In this document: in pieces, positions 46,827 through 56,020 of the stretch | How positions within the stretch are numbered: position 1 is the stretch's first letter | How the letters are laid out: each line of letters begins with the position of its first letter | Assembly (NCBI RefSeq): GCF_051307045.1 | Contig: NZ_CP150452.1 | Location: 4,154,001-4,218,000 of the forward strand | Reading direction: 5' to 3' | DNA length: 64,000 nt | Origin: Dryocola sp031988645 | GTDB taxonomy: Bacteria > Pseudomonadota > Gammaproteobacteria > Enterobacterales > Enterobacteriaceae | Notes under the pieces: generated by a model | Database searches by the model: none | Told to the model about the DNA's origin: nothing | Seen by the model: the letters and a program-made list of their open reading frames with translations, nothing else | Position numbers and translations under genes: made by a program

Positions 46827-48239
46827 ATGCAACGAGGGATAGTTTGGATCGTTGATGACGATAGCTCCATCCGTTGGGTGCTGGAACGCGCGCTGACCGG
46901 AGCTGGTTTAAGCTGCACCACGTTTGAGAGTGGCAATGAGGTGCTGGACGCCCTTGCAACCAAAACCCCGGACGTCTTGTTATCCGACATTCGTATGCCG
47001 GGGATGGATGGGCTGGCGCTGCTAAAGCAGATAAAACAACGGCATCCGATGCTCCCGGTCATCATAATGACCGCGCATTCCGATCTGGATGCTGCCGTCA
47101 GCGCCTATCAGCAGGGGGCGTTTGATTATCTGCCTAAACCTTTTGATATTGACGAAGCCGTCGCGCTGGTCGAGCGCGCCATCAGCCATTATCAGGAACA
47201 GCAGCAGCCGCGCAATGCGCCGGTCTTCGGGCCCACCACCGATATCATCGGCGAAGCGCCTGCCATGCAGGACGTCTTTCGCATTATTGGCCGTTTGTCC
47301 CGCTCCTCCATCAGCGTGCTGATCAACGGCGAATCGGGTACGGGTAAAGAGCTTGTCGCTCACGCCCTACATCGCCACAGCCCGCGCGTTAAATCGCCTT
47401 TTATTGCCTTAAATATGGCGGCAATCCCCAAGGATTTGATTGAGTCTGAATTGTTTGGCCATGAAAAAGGCGCGTTTACCGGCGCAAATCAGATTCGTCA
47501 GGGCCGTTTTGAACAGGCGGATGGCGGCACGCTGTTCCTGGATGAAATCGGCGATATGCCGCTGGATGTGCAAACCCGCCTGCTGCGCGTGCTGGCTGAC
47601 GGCCAGTTTTACCGCGTTGGCGGTTACGCGCCGGTGAAAGTGGATGTGCGTATTATCGCCGCCACCCACCAGAACCTTGAGCTGCGCGTGCAGGAAGGTA
47701 AATTCCGTGAGGATCTGTTCCACCGCCTGAACGTTATCCGCGTGCATTTGCCGCCGCTGCGCGAACGTCGTGAAGACATTCCTCGCCTCGCGCGTCACTT
47801 CCTGCAGGTTGCGGCTCGCGAACTGGGCGTGGAGGCGAAGCTGCTCCATCCGGAAACGGAAAATGCGCTGACGCGCCTTGCCTGGCCTGGCAATGTGCGC
47901 CAGCTGGAGAATACCTGCCGCTGGCTGACGGTCATGGCCGCGGGTCAGGAGGTGCTGATTCAGGATTTACCGGGCGAGCTGTTTGAAACCACGGTGCCGG
48001 AAACCGGTACGTCGCAGACGCTGCCGGATAACTGGGCGACCATGCTGGCGCAGTGGGCCGATCGCGCCCTGCGTTCCGGTCATCAAAACCTGCTTTCAGA
48101 AGCTCAGCCTGAAATGGAGCGCACGCTGCTGACAACCGCGCTGCGCCATACGCAGGGGCACAAGCAGGAAGCGGCCCGGCTGCTGGGATGGGGAAGAAAT
48201 ACCCTGACGCGCAAGCTAAAAGAGCTGGGAATGGAGTAG
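46827..48239 (+). CDS. glnG: Nitrogen regulation response regulator NtrC
   Basis: A 470-residue sigma-54 activator. Receiver domain with phosphoacceptor Asp54 in LLSDIRMPGMDG and acidic pair in IVDDDSSIRW. The AAA+ domain has GESGTGKELVAHALH (Walker A, about 168), the sigma-54 contact loop GAFTGA, and LFLDEIGDMPL (Walker B). The C-terminal Fis-type HTH is HTQGHKQEAARLLGWGRNTLTRKLKEL. It activates glnAp2 and the nitrogen regulon. It shares glnLp with glnL and ends at a terminator. Confidence 0.98.
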   Translation: MQRGIVWIVDDDSSIRWVLERALTGAGLSCTTFESGNEVLDALATKTPDVLLSDIRMPGMDGLALLKQIKQRHPMLPVIIMTAHSDLDAAVSAYQQGAFDYLPKPFDIDEAVALVERAISHYQEQQQPRNAPVFGPTTDIIGEAPAMQDVFRIIGRLSRSSISVLINGESGTGKELVAHALHRHSPRVKSPFIALNMAAIPKDLIESELFGHEKGAFTGANQIRQGRFEQADGGTLFLDEIGDMPLDVQTRLLRVLADGQFYRVGGYAPVKVDVRIIAATHQNLELRVQEGKFREDLFHRLNVIRVHLPPLRERREDIPRLARHFLQVAARELGVEAKLLHPETENALTRLAWPGNVRQLENTCRWLTVMAAGQEVLIQDLPGELFETTVPETGTSQTLPDNWATMLAQWADRALRSGHQNLLSEAQPEMERTLLTTALRHTQGHKQEAARLLGWGRNTLTRKLKELGME

Positions 48240-48242
48240 AGC

Positions 48243-48274
48243 AAAAAAGGCGGGTCGGATAACCCGCCTTTTTA
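48243..48274. terminator. Bidirectional terminator between glnG and hemN
   Basis: AAAAAAGGCGGGT-CGGAT-AACCCGCCTTTTTA separates convergent genes and has A/T runs on both sides. The hemN stop codon begins two bases after it. Confidence 0.88.
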
Positions 48275-48275
48275 T

Positions 48276-49649
48276 TCAGATAACGCGCGAGAACTGCTGC
48301 AGGCGCGCTTTCTGCCGGAGATAAACGTCAAAGCACATGCAGATATTGCGGATCAGCAGGCGGCCTTTTGGGGTGACCTGAATGCGGTGCTCGTCCACTT
48401 CCACCAGCCCGTCTTTTGCCAGCGGCGCAAGCAGCTTAAGGTCTTCGGCGAAGTATTCTGCAAAATTCACGTCCCACTGGCGTTCAACGTCGGCAAACTT
48501 CAGCTGGAAGTTGCAGATAAGCCACTTGATAACGTCGCGACGGATACAGTCATCGCGCGTTAACGCAAGCCCCCGCCACAGCGCGTCGCCCCGGTCATCA
48601 ACCTGCTGATAGTAGGTTTTGAGCTCTTTCTGGTTCTGCGCGTAGCAGTCGCCGATCATGCTGATGGCGGATACGCCCATGCCCAGCAGATCGGTATCGC
48701 CCTGCGTCGTGTAGCCCTGGAAATTGCGATGCAGCTTTCCTTCACGCTGGGCTACGGCCAGCTCATCATCCGGACGGGCAAAATGGTCCATTCCGATAAA
48801 CTGGTAGCCGGCGGCGGTCAACGAACCTATGGTTTCCTGCAAAATATCGAGCTTTTGCCGGGCGTCTGGCAAGTCAGCGTCTTTGATTTTACGCTGTGCG
48901 GCAAACAGCGTCGGCAAATGCGCGTAGTTGAAAACGCTCAGGCGATCCGGGCTAAGCTCGGCAACGCGGCTTAAGGTAAAGGCGAAGCTTTCCGGCGTTT
49001 GTTTCGGCAGGCCGTAGATCAGATCGATATTTGTCGAAGTGAAGCCCAGCTCGCGAGCGCGGTTAATCAGGGCAAAGATAAACTCTTCATCCTGCTCGCG
49101 GTTCACCAGACGCTGCACCTCTTTATTGAAATCCTGCACGCCCATGCTCAGGCGATTGAAGCCTTCCTCGCGCAGCCTGTCGAGCACGTCAAGCTCGATT
49201 TCCCGCGGATCCACTTCGATGGACAGCTCGGCATCGGCAATAAAGTCAAAATGGCCGCGTAGCAGCCCCATCAGACGGCTGATTTGCTCTTTGCTCAGGT
49301 AGGTAGGGGTGCCGCCGCCCCAGTGCATCTGGCTGACCTGACGGCCTTTAAACAGCGGCGCACGATGGGCGATCTCCTGTTCCAGCGCGTCGAGATACCG
49401 ATCCGCCTTATGGGTCTGACGGGTCACTATCTTATTGCAGCCGCAGAAGTAGCACAGCTTGTGGCAGAACGGGATATGCACGTACAGCGACAGCGGGCGC
49501 TCGGGATAACGAGCGACCGCCTGCAGAAACGCCGCCTCGCCAAAGTTTTCAGAAAACTCCAGCGCGGTGGGATAAGAGGTATAACGGGGCCCTGAATAAT
49601 TATATTTCTGGATCAGGGCCAGATCCCAGTCGATTAACTGCTCAGACAT
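48276..49649 (-). CDS. hemN: Oxygen-independent coproporphyrinogen III dehydrogenase
   Basis: A 457-residue radical-SAM enzyme, equal to E. coli, that turns coproporphyrinogen III into protoporphyrinogen IX in anaerobic heme synthesis. The 4Fe-4S motif is FCHKLCYFCGC (Cys62, Cys66, Cys69); HWGGGTPTYL and VDPREIELD are also typical. The ATG at 49649 is chosen over the GTG at 49655 because GGAAGG precedes it at good distance. Its start directly follows the stop of a 58-codon ORF (49652-49828). Confidence 0.97.
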   Translation of the reverse strand: MSEQLIDWDLALIQKYNYSGPRYTSYPTALEFSENFGEAAFLQAVARYPERPLSLYVHIPFCHKLCYFCGCNKIVTRQTHKADRYLDALEQEIAHRAPLFKGRQVSQMHWGGGTPTYLSKEQISRLMGLLRGHFDFIADAELSIEVDPREIELDVLDRLREEGFNRLSMGVQDFNKEVQRLVNREQDEEFIFALINRARELGFTSTNIDLIYGLPKQTPESFAFTLSRVAELSPDRLSVFNYAHLPTLFAAQRKIKDADLPDARQKLDILQETIGSLTAAGYQFIGMDHFARPDDELAVAQREGKLHRNFQGYTTQGDTDLLGMGVSAISMIGDCYAQNQKELKTYYQQVDDRGDALWRGLALTRDDCIRRDVIKWLICNFQLKFADVERQWDVNFAEYFAEDLKLLAPLAKDGLVEVDEHRIQVTPKGRLLIRNICMCFDVYLRQKARLQQFSRVI

Positions 49650-49651
49650 AC

Positions 49652-49828
49652 TCACTCCTTCCGGTGATGCCGCCTGCGTTGACGAAGCGTAGACGGCAGG
49701 ACCTTCCCCTGAGCGAAGAGCCTGCGGCGCAACGAATTCTGCAATCGCGACAACCGCCGTAGTTTAACGAATAACCACAGCAGATAACACACCAGCGGAA
49801 TAACCACGATAAAAACAGGTAATCCCAT
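49652..49828 (-). CDS. Small single-helix membrane protein between yihI and hemN
   Basis: On the minus strand an ATG at 49828 opens 58 codons. The product starts MGLPVFIVVIPLVCYLLWLF, a hydrophobic helix (residues about 3-20), followed by a strongly basic tail (KLRRLSRL, LRRRLF, LRQRRRHHRKE). The TGA lies two bases before the hemN ATG, and the hemN ribosome site (GGAAGG) is inside its last codons, so the two are likely translationally coupled. Coding potential is supported by position, charge pattern (positive-inside) and the tight junction, not by a family I can name. Confidence 0.6.
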   Translation of the reverse strand: MGLPVFIVVIPLVCYLLWLFVKLRRLSRLQNSLRRRLFAQGKVLPSTLRQRRRHHRKE

Positions 49829-49839
49829 GGGAGTAAACG

Positions 49840-50355
49840 CTAGTTACCACCCTTCAGCAGACGCATTAAGTCGTCGCCTTTATCTTCTTCGTCTTCATCG
49901 TCGTCATAAGCGATGCCGAGCTGTTCCATCAGCGCATCAATACGGTCGAGCTTTTCATTGACCCAGGTTTGTTCTTCGGCGCTTAACGCCTCGCCTTCTT
50001 CAAGACGTTCCAGCAGCGCGTCCAGGCGCTCATCGTTCTCCAGCATATCCAGCTCGGCCTGCGGTGAAAGCATAGGTTTCTCGCTCTTCGGTTTGTGCTG
50101 TTTTGGTTTCGCGACCGGGGCGTCGGTAACGCCCAGAGCGACGGGTTTTTTGCTGCCGATGCGTGGATCTTTTGGCTGCCCCGCGCCTTTAGCGCCCTGC
50201 GCCTGAACGCCGCCGTTGGCACGGCTGCCAGCCGAATGGCCGCGGTGTTTTTTCTGGCGCTTACGGTCGCGCGCTTCCTGGTCTATCTCTTCGCGCGATT
50301 TACGACGAACTTTCGCCGTTTTGTTGCCTTGTGATGCTGAGTTTTGTTGCTTCAT
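49840..50355 (-). CDS. yihI: Der GTPase-activating protein YihI
   Basis: A 171-residue highly charged protein (E. coli 169). The N-terminal part is basic and disordered (KVRRKSREEIDQEARDRKRQKKHRGHSAGSR, in pieces typical of YihI), followed by acidic helical segments (LDMLENDERLDALLERLEEGEAL; YDDDEDEEDKGDDL). YihI stimulates the GTPase of Der (EngA) and modulates late 50S assembly. It lies behind csrC on the minus strand and 11 bases before the small membrane ORF. Confidence 0.95.
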   Translation of the reverse strand: MKQQNSASQGNKTAKVRRKSREEIDQEARDRKRQKKHRGHSAGSRANGGVQAQGAKGAGQPKDPRIGSKKPVALGVTDAPVAKPKQHKPKSEKPMLSPQAELDMLENDERLDALLERLEEGEALSAEEQTWVNEKLDRIDALMEQLGIAYDDDEDEEDKGDDLMRLLKGGN

Positions 50356-50421
50356 GATGAGTTGTCTTAAGCCGTTTTATTCAGTATAGAATTGCGGCGG
50401 AATCTAGCAGAAAGCAAGCAA

Positions 50422-50663
50422 AGAAAAAAGGCGGCAGGTTAACCTGTCGCCTTTTTTCTTGTTTCACTACCTTTGCAGGCCGCACAATCCCTGTCTGCGT
50501 TCGACGCCCTGTCTTTCCTTCGCAAGCAACTTTCCGTGTTGTGTCCCCGATCCTTTTACCGCGTCTCCAGACGCTGCCTCCTGGCATTTCCTGGTTCTTC
50601 GTCATCCTGACGATCCTGAACCCTCATCCTGAGTTGCTATCCTTTCCGGCTCCCTTGCCTGTG
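50422..50663 (-). ncRNA. csrC: CsrC, CsrA-sequestering small RNA
   Basis: The position between yihI and engB is that of csrC in E. coli. On the minus strand the RNA has ACTCAGGATGAGGGT near its 5' part, then many GGA motifs, and a 3' terminator of the csrC type. I count 14 GGA triplets between 50488 and 50652. The 5' end is placed near 50663 by aligning ACTCAGGATG to E. coli CsrC; a TTGTCG-N16-TAAAGT promoter (50698-50670) fits. The RNA titrates CsrA and so frees CsrA-repressed mRNAs. Length about 242 (E. coli about 245). Confidence 0.9.
50424..50459 (-). terminator. Terminator of csrC
   Basis: On the minus strand GAAAAAAGGCGACAGG-TTAA-CCTGCCGCCTTTTTTC forms a long stem with a T-run; E. coli csrC ends with nearly the same hairpin. 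Confidence 0.88.
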
Positions 50664-50887
50664 CCGCTTACTTTACGCTTAACCATGAAGACGACAAGGT
50701 TATAATTTTACTTAAAGTCAGCAAGCCGCAGGCTGTATAAAGATAATTGCTTGTTAATTAAATTCATTTATTGATTCTTCATTCGAAAGTCTCCGCGATG
50801 TCTGCCAGCAGCAATGGCAGATTTCTCACATTCTGTAGGGGAATGTCTGCACCCGGTGAGAAACACGGTCTTTTCCGTACGTTCAGG

Positions 50888-50893
50888 TATAAT
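50888..50893 (+). promoter_or_regulatory. Candidate -10 element for engB
   Basis: TATAAT lies 34 bases before the engB start with no strong -35; the gap 50664-50926 has no gene apart from the csrC promoter. Confidence 0.45.
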
Positions 50894-50926
50894 CCCCTCA
50901 ATGCTCATCCTGACGGAGACAACCTT

Positions 50927-51563
50927 TTGACAAACTGGAACTACCAACTGACCCATTTCGTGCTTAGCGCGCCGGATATTCGCCATCTGCCTTCCGATAC
51001 CGGTATTGAGGTTGCTTTCGCAGGCCCGCTCTAACGCGGGGAAATCGAGCGCGTTAAACACGCTGACCAATCAGAAAGGCCTGGCGCGCACCAGTAAAAC
51101 GCCTGGCCGTACCCAGCTTATCAACCTGTTCGAGGTTGCCGAGGGGAAACGCCTGGTGGATTTACCGGGCTACGGCTACGCCGAAGTGCCGGAAGAAGTA
51201 AAAATTAAATGGCAGCGCGCGCTGGGCGAATACCTGCAAAAGCGCAACAGCCTGAAAGGGCTGGTGGTGCTGATGGACATCCGCCATCCGCTTAAAGATC
51301 TCGATCAGCAGATGATTCAGTGGGCCGTGGCGAGCAATATTCAGGTGATGCTGCTGTTAACCAAAGCAGACAAACTGGCTTCAGGCGCGCGTAAAGCACA
51401 GCTTAATATGGTGCGCGAAGCCGCTGCGGCTTTCGGTGGGGATATTGAGATTGAAGCCTTTTCTTCACTGAAGAAAATTGGCGTCGATAAACTGCGCCAC
51501 AAGCTGGACAGCTGGTATAACGACATTCCGCCGGCGTTCGAGGAAGAAGGCGCCGAAGAGTAA
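50927..51563 (+). CDS. engB: Ribosome-biogenesis GTP-binding protein EngB (YsxC/YihA), interrupted by a +1 base at GGCC
   Basis: Essential GTPase for 50S assembly. Translation starts at TTG 50927 (MTNWNYQLTHFVLSAPDIRHLP), which matches E. coli. The frame is broken at 51023-51027: GGCCC where the G1 motif AFAGRSNAGKSS needs GGCC, producing a stop two codons later. The next frame carries NLFEVAEGKRLVDLPGYGYAEV (G3), LLTKADKL (G4) and VEAFSSLKK-type EAFSSLKKIG to 51563. Corrected length about 211 (E. coli 210). An essential gene, so probable sequence error. Convergent with Spot 42. Confidence 0.95.
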
Positions 51564-51603
51564 CGGCAGGCGGTTTCGTCCGCCTGTTTTGGGTAGCGCC
51601 CAA

Positions 51604-51712
51604 TAAAAAACGCCCCAGTCATTACTGACTGGGGCGGCTAAAATATTCAGCCAAATCCGATTACGTGAAGTAAAAGGTCTGAAAGATAGAACATCTTACC
51701 TCTGTACCCTAC
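51604..51712 (-). ncRNA. spf: Spot 42 small RNA
   Basis: On the minus strand the RNA begins GTAGGGTACAGAGGTAAGAT and runs 109 bases through the three unpaired pairing regions and the terminator GCCCCAGTCA-TTACTGACT-GGGGC with a T-run (GCGTTTTTTATTG), almost identical to E. coli spf. With Hfq it represses galK and many carbon-use mRNAs; CRP-cAMP represses its promoter. It lies between polA and engB, as in E. coli. Confidence 0.97.
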
Positions 51713-51786
51713 GCAAATAACTCTACTCCTTTTTATCCGGTTGAAAAAGCATTTTTTGTAGTTTTTTTTCACTATTTACATACCGT

Positions 51787-51806
51787 TCTTGAAGCATCAT
51801 CACAAA
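51787..51806. promoter_or_regulatory. Candidate CRP site upstream of spf
   Basis: On the minus strand TTTTGTGATGATGCTTCAAG has one good half-site (TGTGA) and a poor one (TCAAG) at the right spacing. It lies about 75-95 bases before the spf start. CRP-cAMP represses spf in E. coli; the assignment of this site is tentative. Confidence 0.35.
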
Positions 51807-51859
51807 AAGCTATGACTTATGTTGCTTAGTTACAAAAAAGCGGCGCCAAAGCCGATGGT

Positions 51860-54654
51860 TTAATGAGCTTCATCCCAGTTTGCACCGCAGCCCACTTCCA
51901 CCAGCAAAGGCACGTCCAGCTTCATGCTGCCTTGCATCAGTTCGCGGATTTTTTCGGACACGGCTTCAACGTCATCTTTATGCACTTCAAACACCAGCTC
52001 ATCGTGAACCTGCATAATCATCTTCACGCGCGGCTCATCTTTTTGCAGCCATTCATCCACGGCGATCATCGCGCGTTTGATAATATCCGCCGCCGTCCCC
52101 TGCATCGGGGCGTTGATCGCCGCACGTTCAGCGCCTGCGCGGCGCGCGGCGTTGCTGGAATTGATGTCCGGCAGATACAAACGACGGCCGTCGAGCGTTT
52201 CAACATAGCCCTTCTCTTTGGCCTGAGCGCGCGTACGCTCCATGTATCCCAGCACGCCGGGGTAGCGCTCAAAGTAGAGATCCATATATTTCTGGGACTC
52301 TTTACGCGGAATATTGAGCTGACGGGACAGGCCCGAAAGCGCTCATGCCGTAAATCAGGCCGAAGTTAATCGCTTTTGCGCTACGACGCTGTTCTCCGGA
52401 CACGCTTTCCAGCGCAAGCCCGAAGACCTCCGCCGCCGTCGCTCGGTGGATATCCAGGCCTTCGGCAAAGGCGTTAAGCAGGCCTTTGTCGCGGGAGAGG
52501 TGCGCCATAATACGCAGCTCAATCTGCGAGTAGTCAGCGGAAACAATGACGTAATCTTCCGGTGCGATAAACGCCTGGCGAATACGACGTCCTTCTTCGT
52601 TACGCACCGGGATGTTTTGCAGGTTCGGATCGGTAGACGATAAACGCCCCGTCGCCGCAACGGCCTGATGATAAGAGGTGTGCACCCGCCCGGTTTTTGG
52701 ATTTATCATCAGCGGCAGCTTATCGGTGTAGGTCGATTTCAGCTTCGCCAGCCCGCGGTGCTCAAGAATGACTTTAGGCAGCGGATAGTCCAGCGCCAGC
52801 TCTTCCAGCACTTCTTCCGACGTTGACGGCGCGCCGCCCGGCGTTTTCTTCAGCGGCTTAATGCCCTGCTTTTCAAAAAGAATGGTCTGCAGCTGTTTCG
52901 GAGATGAAAGGTTAAACGCCTCGCCGGCGATCTCGTGCGCTTTAATCTCCAGCTCGGCCAGACGTTTGGTGAGCTGTTCAGAATGCGTATGCAAAACGGC
53001 CGGGTCAATTTTCACGCCGTTGCGTTCAATGCGCGAAAGCACCGGCACCAGCGGCATTTCAATATTATTGAAGACGTTAAGCAGCCCTTCGATTTTTTCG
53101 AGCTTTGGCCACATTTTCAGGTGCAGCTGCAGCGTGACGTCCGAATCTTCCGCCGCATAGCGCCCGGCCTGCTCCAGATCGATCTGGTTGAAAGTCAGCT
53201 GTTTTTTGCCTTTGCCGGCAATCTCTTCAAAAGTAATGGTTTTATGCTTAAGCCAGCGGCTGGACAGGCTGTCCATATCATGGCGGCCCGCTACGCTATC
53301 CAGAATATAGGACTCCAGCATGGTATCAAAGGCGATGCCGCGCAGTTCAATGCCATAGTTTCCAACGATACCGCGGTCAAACTTCAGGTTTTGACCAACT
53401 TTAAGCACTTTTTCATCTTCAAGCAGCGGCTTGAGGAGTTCAAGCACCCGCGCAAGAGGAAGCTGATCGGGTGCATCAATGTAGTCATGCGCAACCGGGA
53501 TGTAACAGGCGACGCCCGGCTCCGTTGCAAAAGAGAGGCCGACCAGGTTTGCGCTCACGTTATCGAGACTGTCGGTTTCGGTGTCAAAAGCAAAGTAAGG
53601 CGCTTTCTTCAGCCGGACGATCCACTGCTGCAGCTCCTGCTCGTCAAGAATGGTGGTGTAGTTGTCATAAGAAAGTGCGCTTGTTTCTTCTTCGGCCTCA
53701 GGCTCGACTTCAATCTCAATCGTTTTTTGCGGTTTCGCGGCGGCTTTGGCGCCCTTAGCCTGCAGCCAGGTTCCGGCTTCAACATCCGTCGTCCAGCGTT
53801 TGAATTCGTAATGCTTAAACAGGCCAAGCAGCTCTTCCGCCGCCGGCTGCTGCACTTCCAGCTGTTCGCAGGTCAGCTCCAGTTCGACGTCGGTTTTAAT
53901 GGTCGCAAGCTGATACGAGAGGTAAGCCACCTCTTTGCTTTGCTCAAGCTTCGCGGCCATGGTTTTCGCGCCGCGGAAGCTGAGCCCGGCGATTTTTTCC
54001 GGGTTGGCGTACAGCGCGTCCAGACCGCCTAATCCCTGCAGCAGCGCTTGGGCTGTTTTTTCCCCGACGCCGGGAACGCCCGGAATGTTATCTGAGGAGT
54101 CGCCCATCAGCGCGAGGAAGTCGATGATCAGCTCCGGCGGCACGCCGTATTTGGTGCAAACTTCTTCCGGCCCCAGAATAGTGTTGGTCATGGTGTTGAT
54201 TAGCGTAACGCCGGGCGTGACCAGCTGGGCCATATCTTTATCGCCGGTGCTGATAAGGACCGGCCTCCCCGCTTTCTCAGCTTCCAGCGCCAGCGTACCT
54301 ATGACGTCGTCCGCTTCTACGCCTGAAACCGCCAGTAGCGGCAGGCCCCATAGCTTTAACCATGGCATGAAGAGGTTCAATCTGAGCGCGCAGGTCGTCC
54401 GGCATCGGTGGTCGATGGGATTTGTAGTGCTCAAACAACTCGTCGCGGAAAGTTTTACCCTTCGCATCAAAGACTACCGCAGCATGGGTCGGTTGATACT
54501 GCAGCAACAGGCTGCGCAGCATATTCAGCACGCCGTACATGGCGCCTGTTGGTTCACCGCGGCTGTTAGTCAAAGGAGGAAAGGCGTGATAAGCCCGATA
54601 AAGATAGGAGGAGCCATCAACGAGGATAAGCGGGTTTTGCGCGATCTGAACCAT
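51860..54654 (-). CDS. polA: DNA polymerase I, interrupted twice by +1 bases at GGCC
   Basis: Polymerase with 5' nuclease, proofreading and polymerase domains. Start MVQIAQNPLILVDGSSYLYRAYHAF at 54654. 5' nuclease: LMGDSSDNIPGVPGVGEKTA. 3'-5' exonuclease: FAFDTETDSLD (motif I). Polymerase: motif A VSADYSQIELRIMAHLS, motif B RRSAKAINFGLIYGMSAFG, motif C VHDELVFEV. Frames are broken at 54344-54349 (GGCCCC, in VKAMGLPLLAVSG) and at 52330-52334 (GGCCC, in MSAFGLSRQLNIPRK). Removing both bases gives 930 residues (E. coli 928). Very likely sequence errors. A DnaA box lies upstream. Confidence 0.96.
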
Positions 54655-55100
54655 AGTGTTCCGTTCCATGCCTGGTTTTAAATATATAGCTAAAGGATGC
54701 CATAGCCTGGCCAAAAACATGAGCTTTTGGGGCATATTAGGCAAAAAGTTTTATTGATCCGCGAGATCTTACGCAAGATCGTGATTGTGGATAACTTTGT
54801 GTATAGTTTTATAACTGATTAATATCCTGAAGAAATCATTTTGATGTGGTTAATATATTTGTTTTTTAATCAACTATTTATACGTGTTTTATTCGCAAGG
54901 ACGCCAGGCGTTTCGTTATCATTGAATGTGGATATAAAAACAATTTATGTTATAAGACGCGAATATTTCCCTGTGGAATGAAACACATTAAGAAGAGTGC
55001 GGCTTTTTGAGTAATCTCCGGCCTGAAACTCTGGTAAAATTCCCCGCTTGTTGCCCTGAGCCCCATCACCCCGTTTCCTGTCTTTCTGAAAGTTACTCTT
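54655..55100. promoter_or_regulatory. polA-yihG divergent intergenic region
   Basis: A 446-base AT-rich gap with no gene that I can support. It holds three GATC sites in 25 bases (54756-54780), a perfect DnaA box (54786-54794), a long AT-rich stretch (54800-54960), and a possible -10 (TAAAAT, 55035-55040) for yihG. Confidence 0.7.
54786..54794 (-). promoter_or_regulatory. DnaA box upstream of polA
   Basis: TGTGGATAA is the reverse complement of the consensus DnaA box TTATCCACA. DnaA has been reported to stimulate polA expression in E. coli, so a control role is plausible. Confidence 0.7.
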
Positions 55101-56007
55101 ATGTCGAGATTTTTCGCTGCGATCACCCTGATGCTGAGTGTCGCTCTGACCATTCTGGTGACGGTCGCATGCTCCGTGCCGATTATTATCGCCGGCATCA
55201 TTAAGCTTCTGTTACCGGTTCCTGCTATCTGGCGATCGATCTCGTTATTTGCAGACTTGATGATGTACTGCTGGTGCGAAAGTTTAGCTCTGCTGCTGCG
55301 CCTTAACCCCCATTTGAAATGGGACGTCGAGGGCCCTTGCAGGACTGAATAAGAAAAGCTGGTATTTATTAATCTGCAACCATCGCAGCTGGGCGGATAT
55401 CGTGATTTTATGCGTGCTGTTTCGCAAACATATCCCTATGAATAAATACTTTCTCAAGCAGCAGCTGGCATGGGTGCCTTTTATCGGGCTGGCTTGCTGG
55501 GCGCTGGATATGCCCTTTATGAAGCGCTACTCACGCAGCTATTTATTACGCCACCCTGAGCGACGCGGCAAGGACGTAGAAACAACACGCCGTTCTTGTG
55601 AAAAATTTCGCTCGCATCCTACGACGATTGTTAACTTCGTCGAAGGGTCGCGTTTTACCCAGGAAAAACACCTTGAGACGCGCTCGGTATTTCAGAATCT
55701 GCTGCCTCCTAAGGCCGCCGGGATTGCGATGGCGCTGAACGTCCTTGGTTCGCAGTTCGATAAGCTTTTAAACGTCACGCTATGCTATCCGGAAAATGCG
55801 CGTTCACCGTTTTACGATATGTTGACCGGGAAGATGACGAGGATTGTGGTACGCGTTTCGCTGGTGCCCGTTATGGAGGAGTTACACGGCGACTACGTCA
55901 ATGACAAAGGCTTTAAACGCCGCTTCCAGGCATGGCTTAATACGCTGTGGCACGAAAAGGATGTTCTGCTCACCACCCTTATGCAAAAGAAGAAAGCCGG
56001 TCAGTGA
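55101..56007 (+). CDS. yihG: 1-acylglycerol-3-phosphate acyltransferase family protein YihG, interrupted by a +1 base at GGCC
   Basis: Inner-membrane acyltransferase of the PlsC type. One or two N-terminal hydrophobic helices (FFAAITLMLSVALTILVTVACSV...) precede the catalytic H-x4-D motif in CNHRSWADIV and a later FVEGSRFT block. The frame breaks at 55331-55336 (GGGCCC) in LKWDVEGLAGLNKKSWYLL; the second frame carries the catalytic motif to 56007. Corrected length 301 (E. coli 310). In E. coli YihG changes the fatty-acyl composition of phospholipids. yihF, which lies between dsbA and yihG in E. coli, is absent. Confidence 0.9.
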
Positions 56008-56018
56008 CCGGCTTTCTT
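55991..56018. terminator. Bidirectional terminator between yihG and dsbA
   Basis: AGAAAGCCGGT-CAGTG-ACCGGCTTTCTTT forms a long stem between convergent genes, overlapping the yihG stop. Confidence 0.88.
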
Positions 56019-56020
56019 TA

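Noticed and set aside
52935..54032. A 365-codon open frame on the plus strand opposite polA
   Set aside because: Shadow of the polA coding strand; no ribosome site or recognisable protein features.
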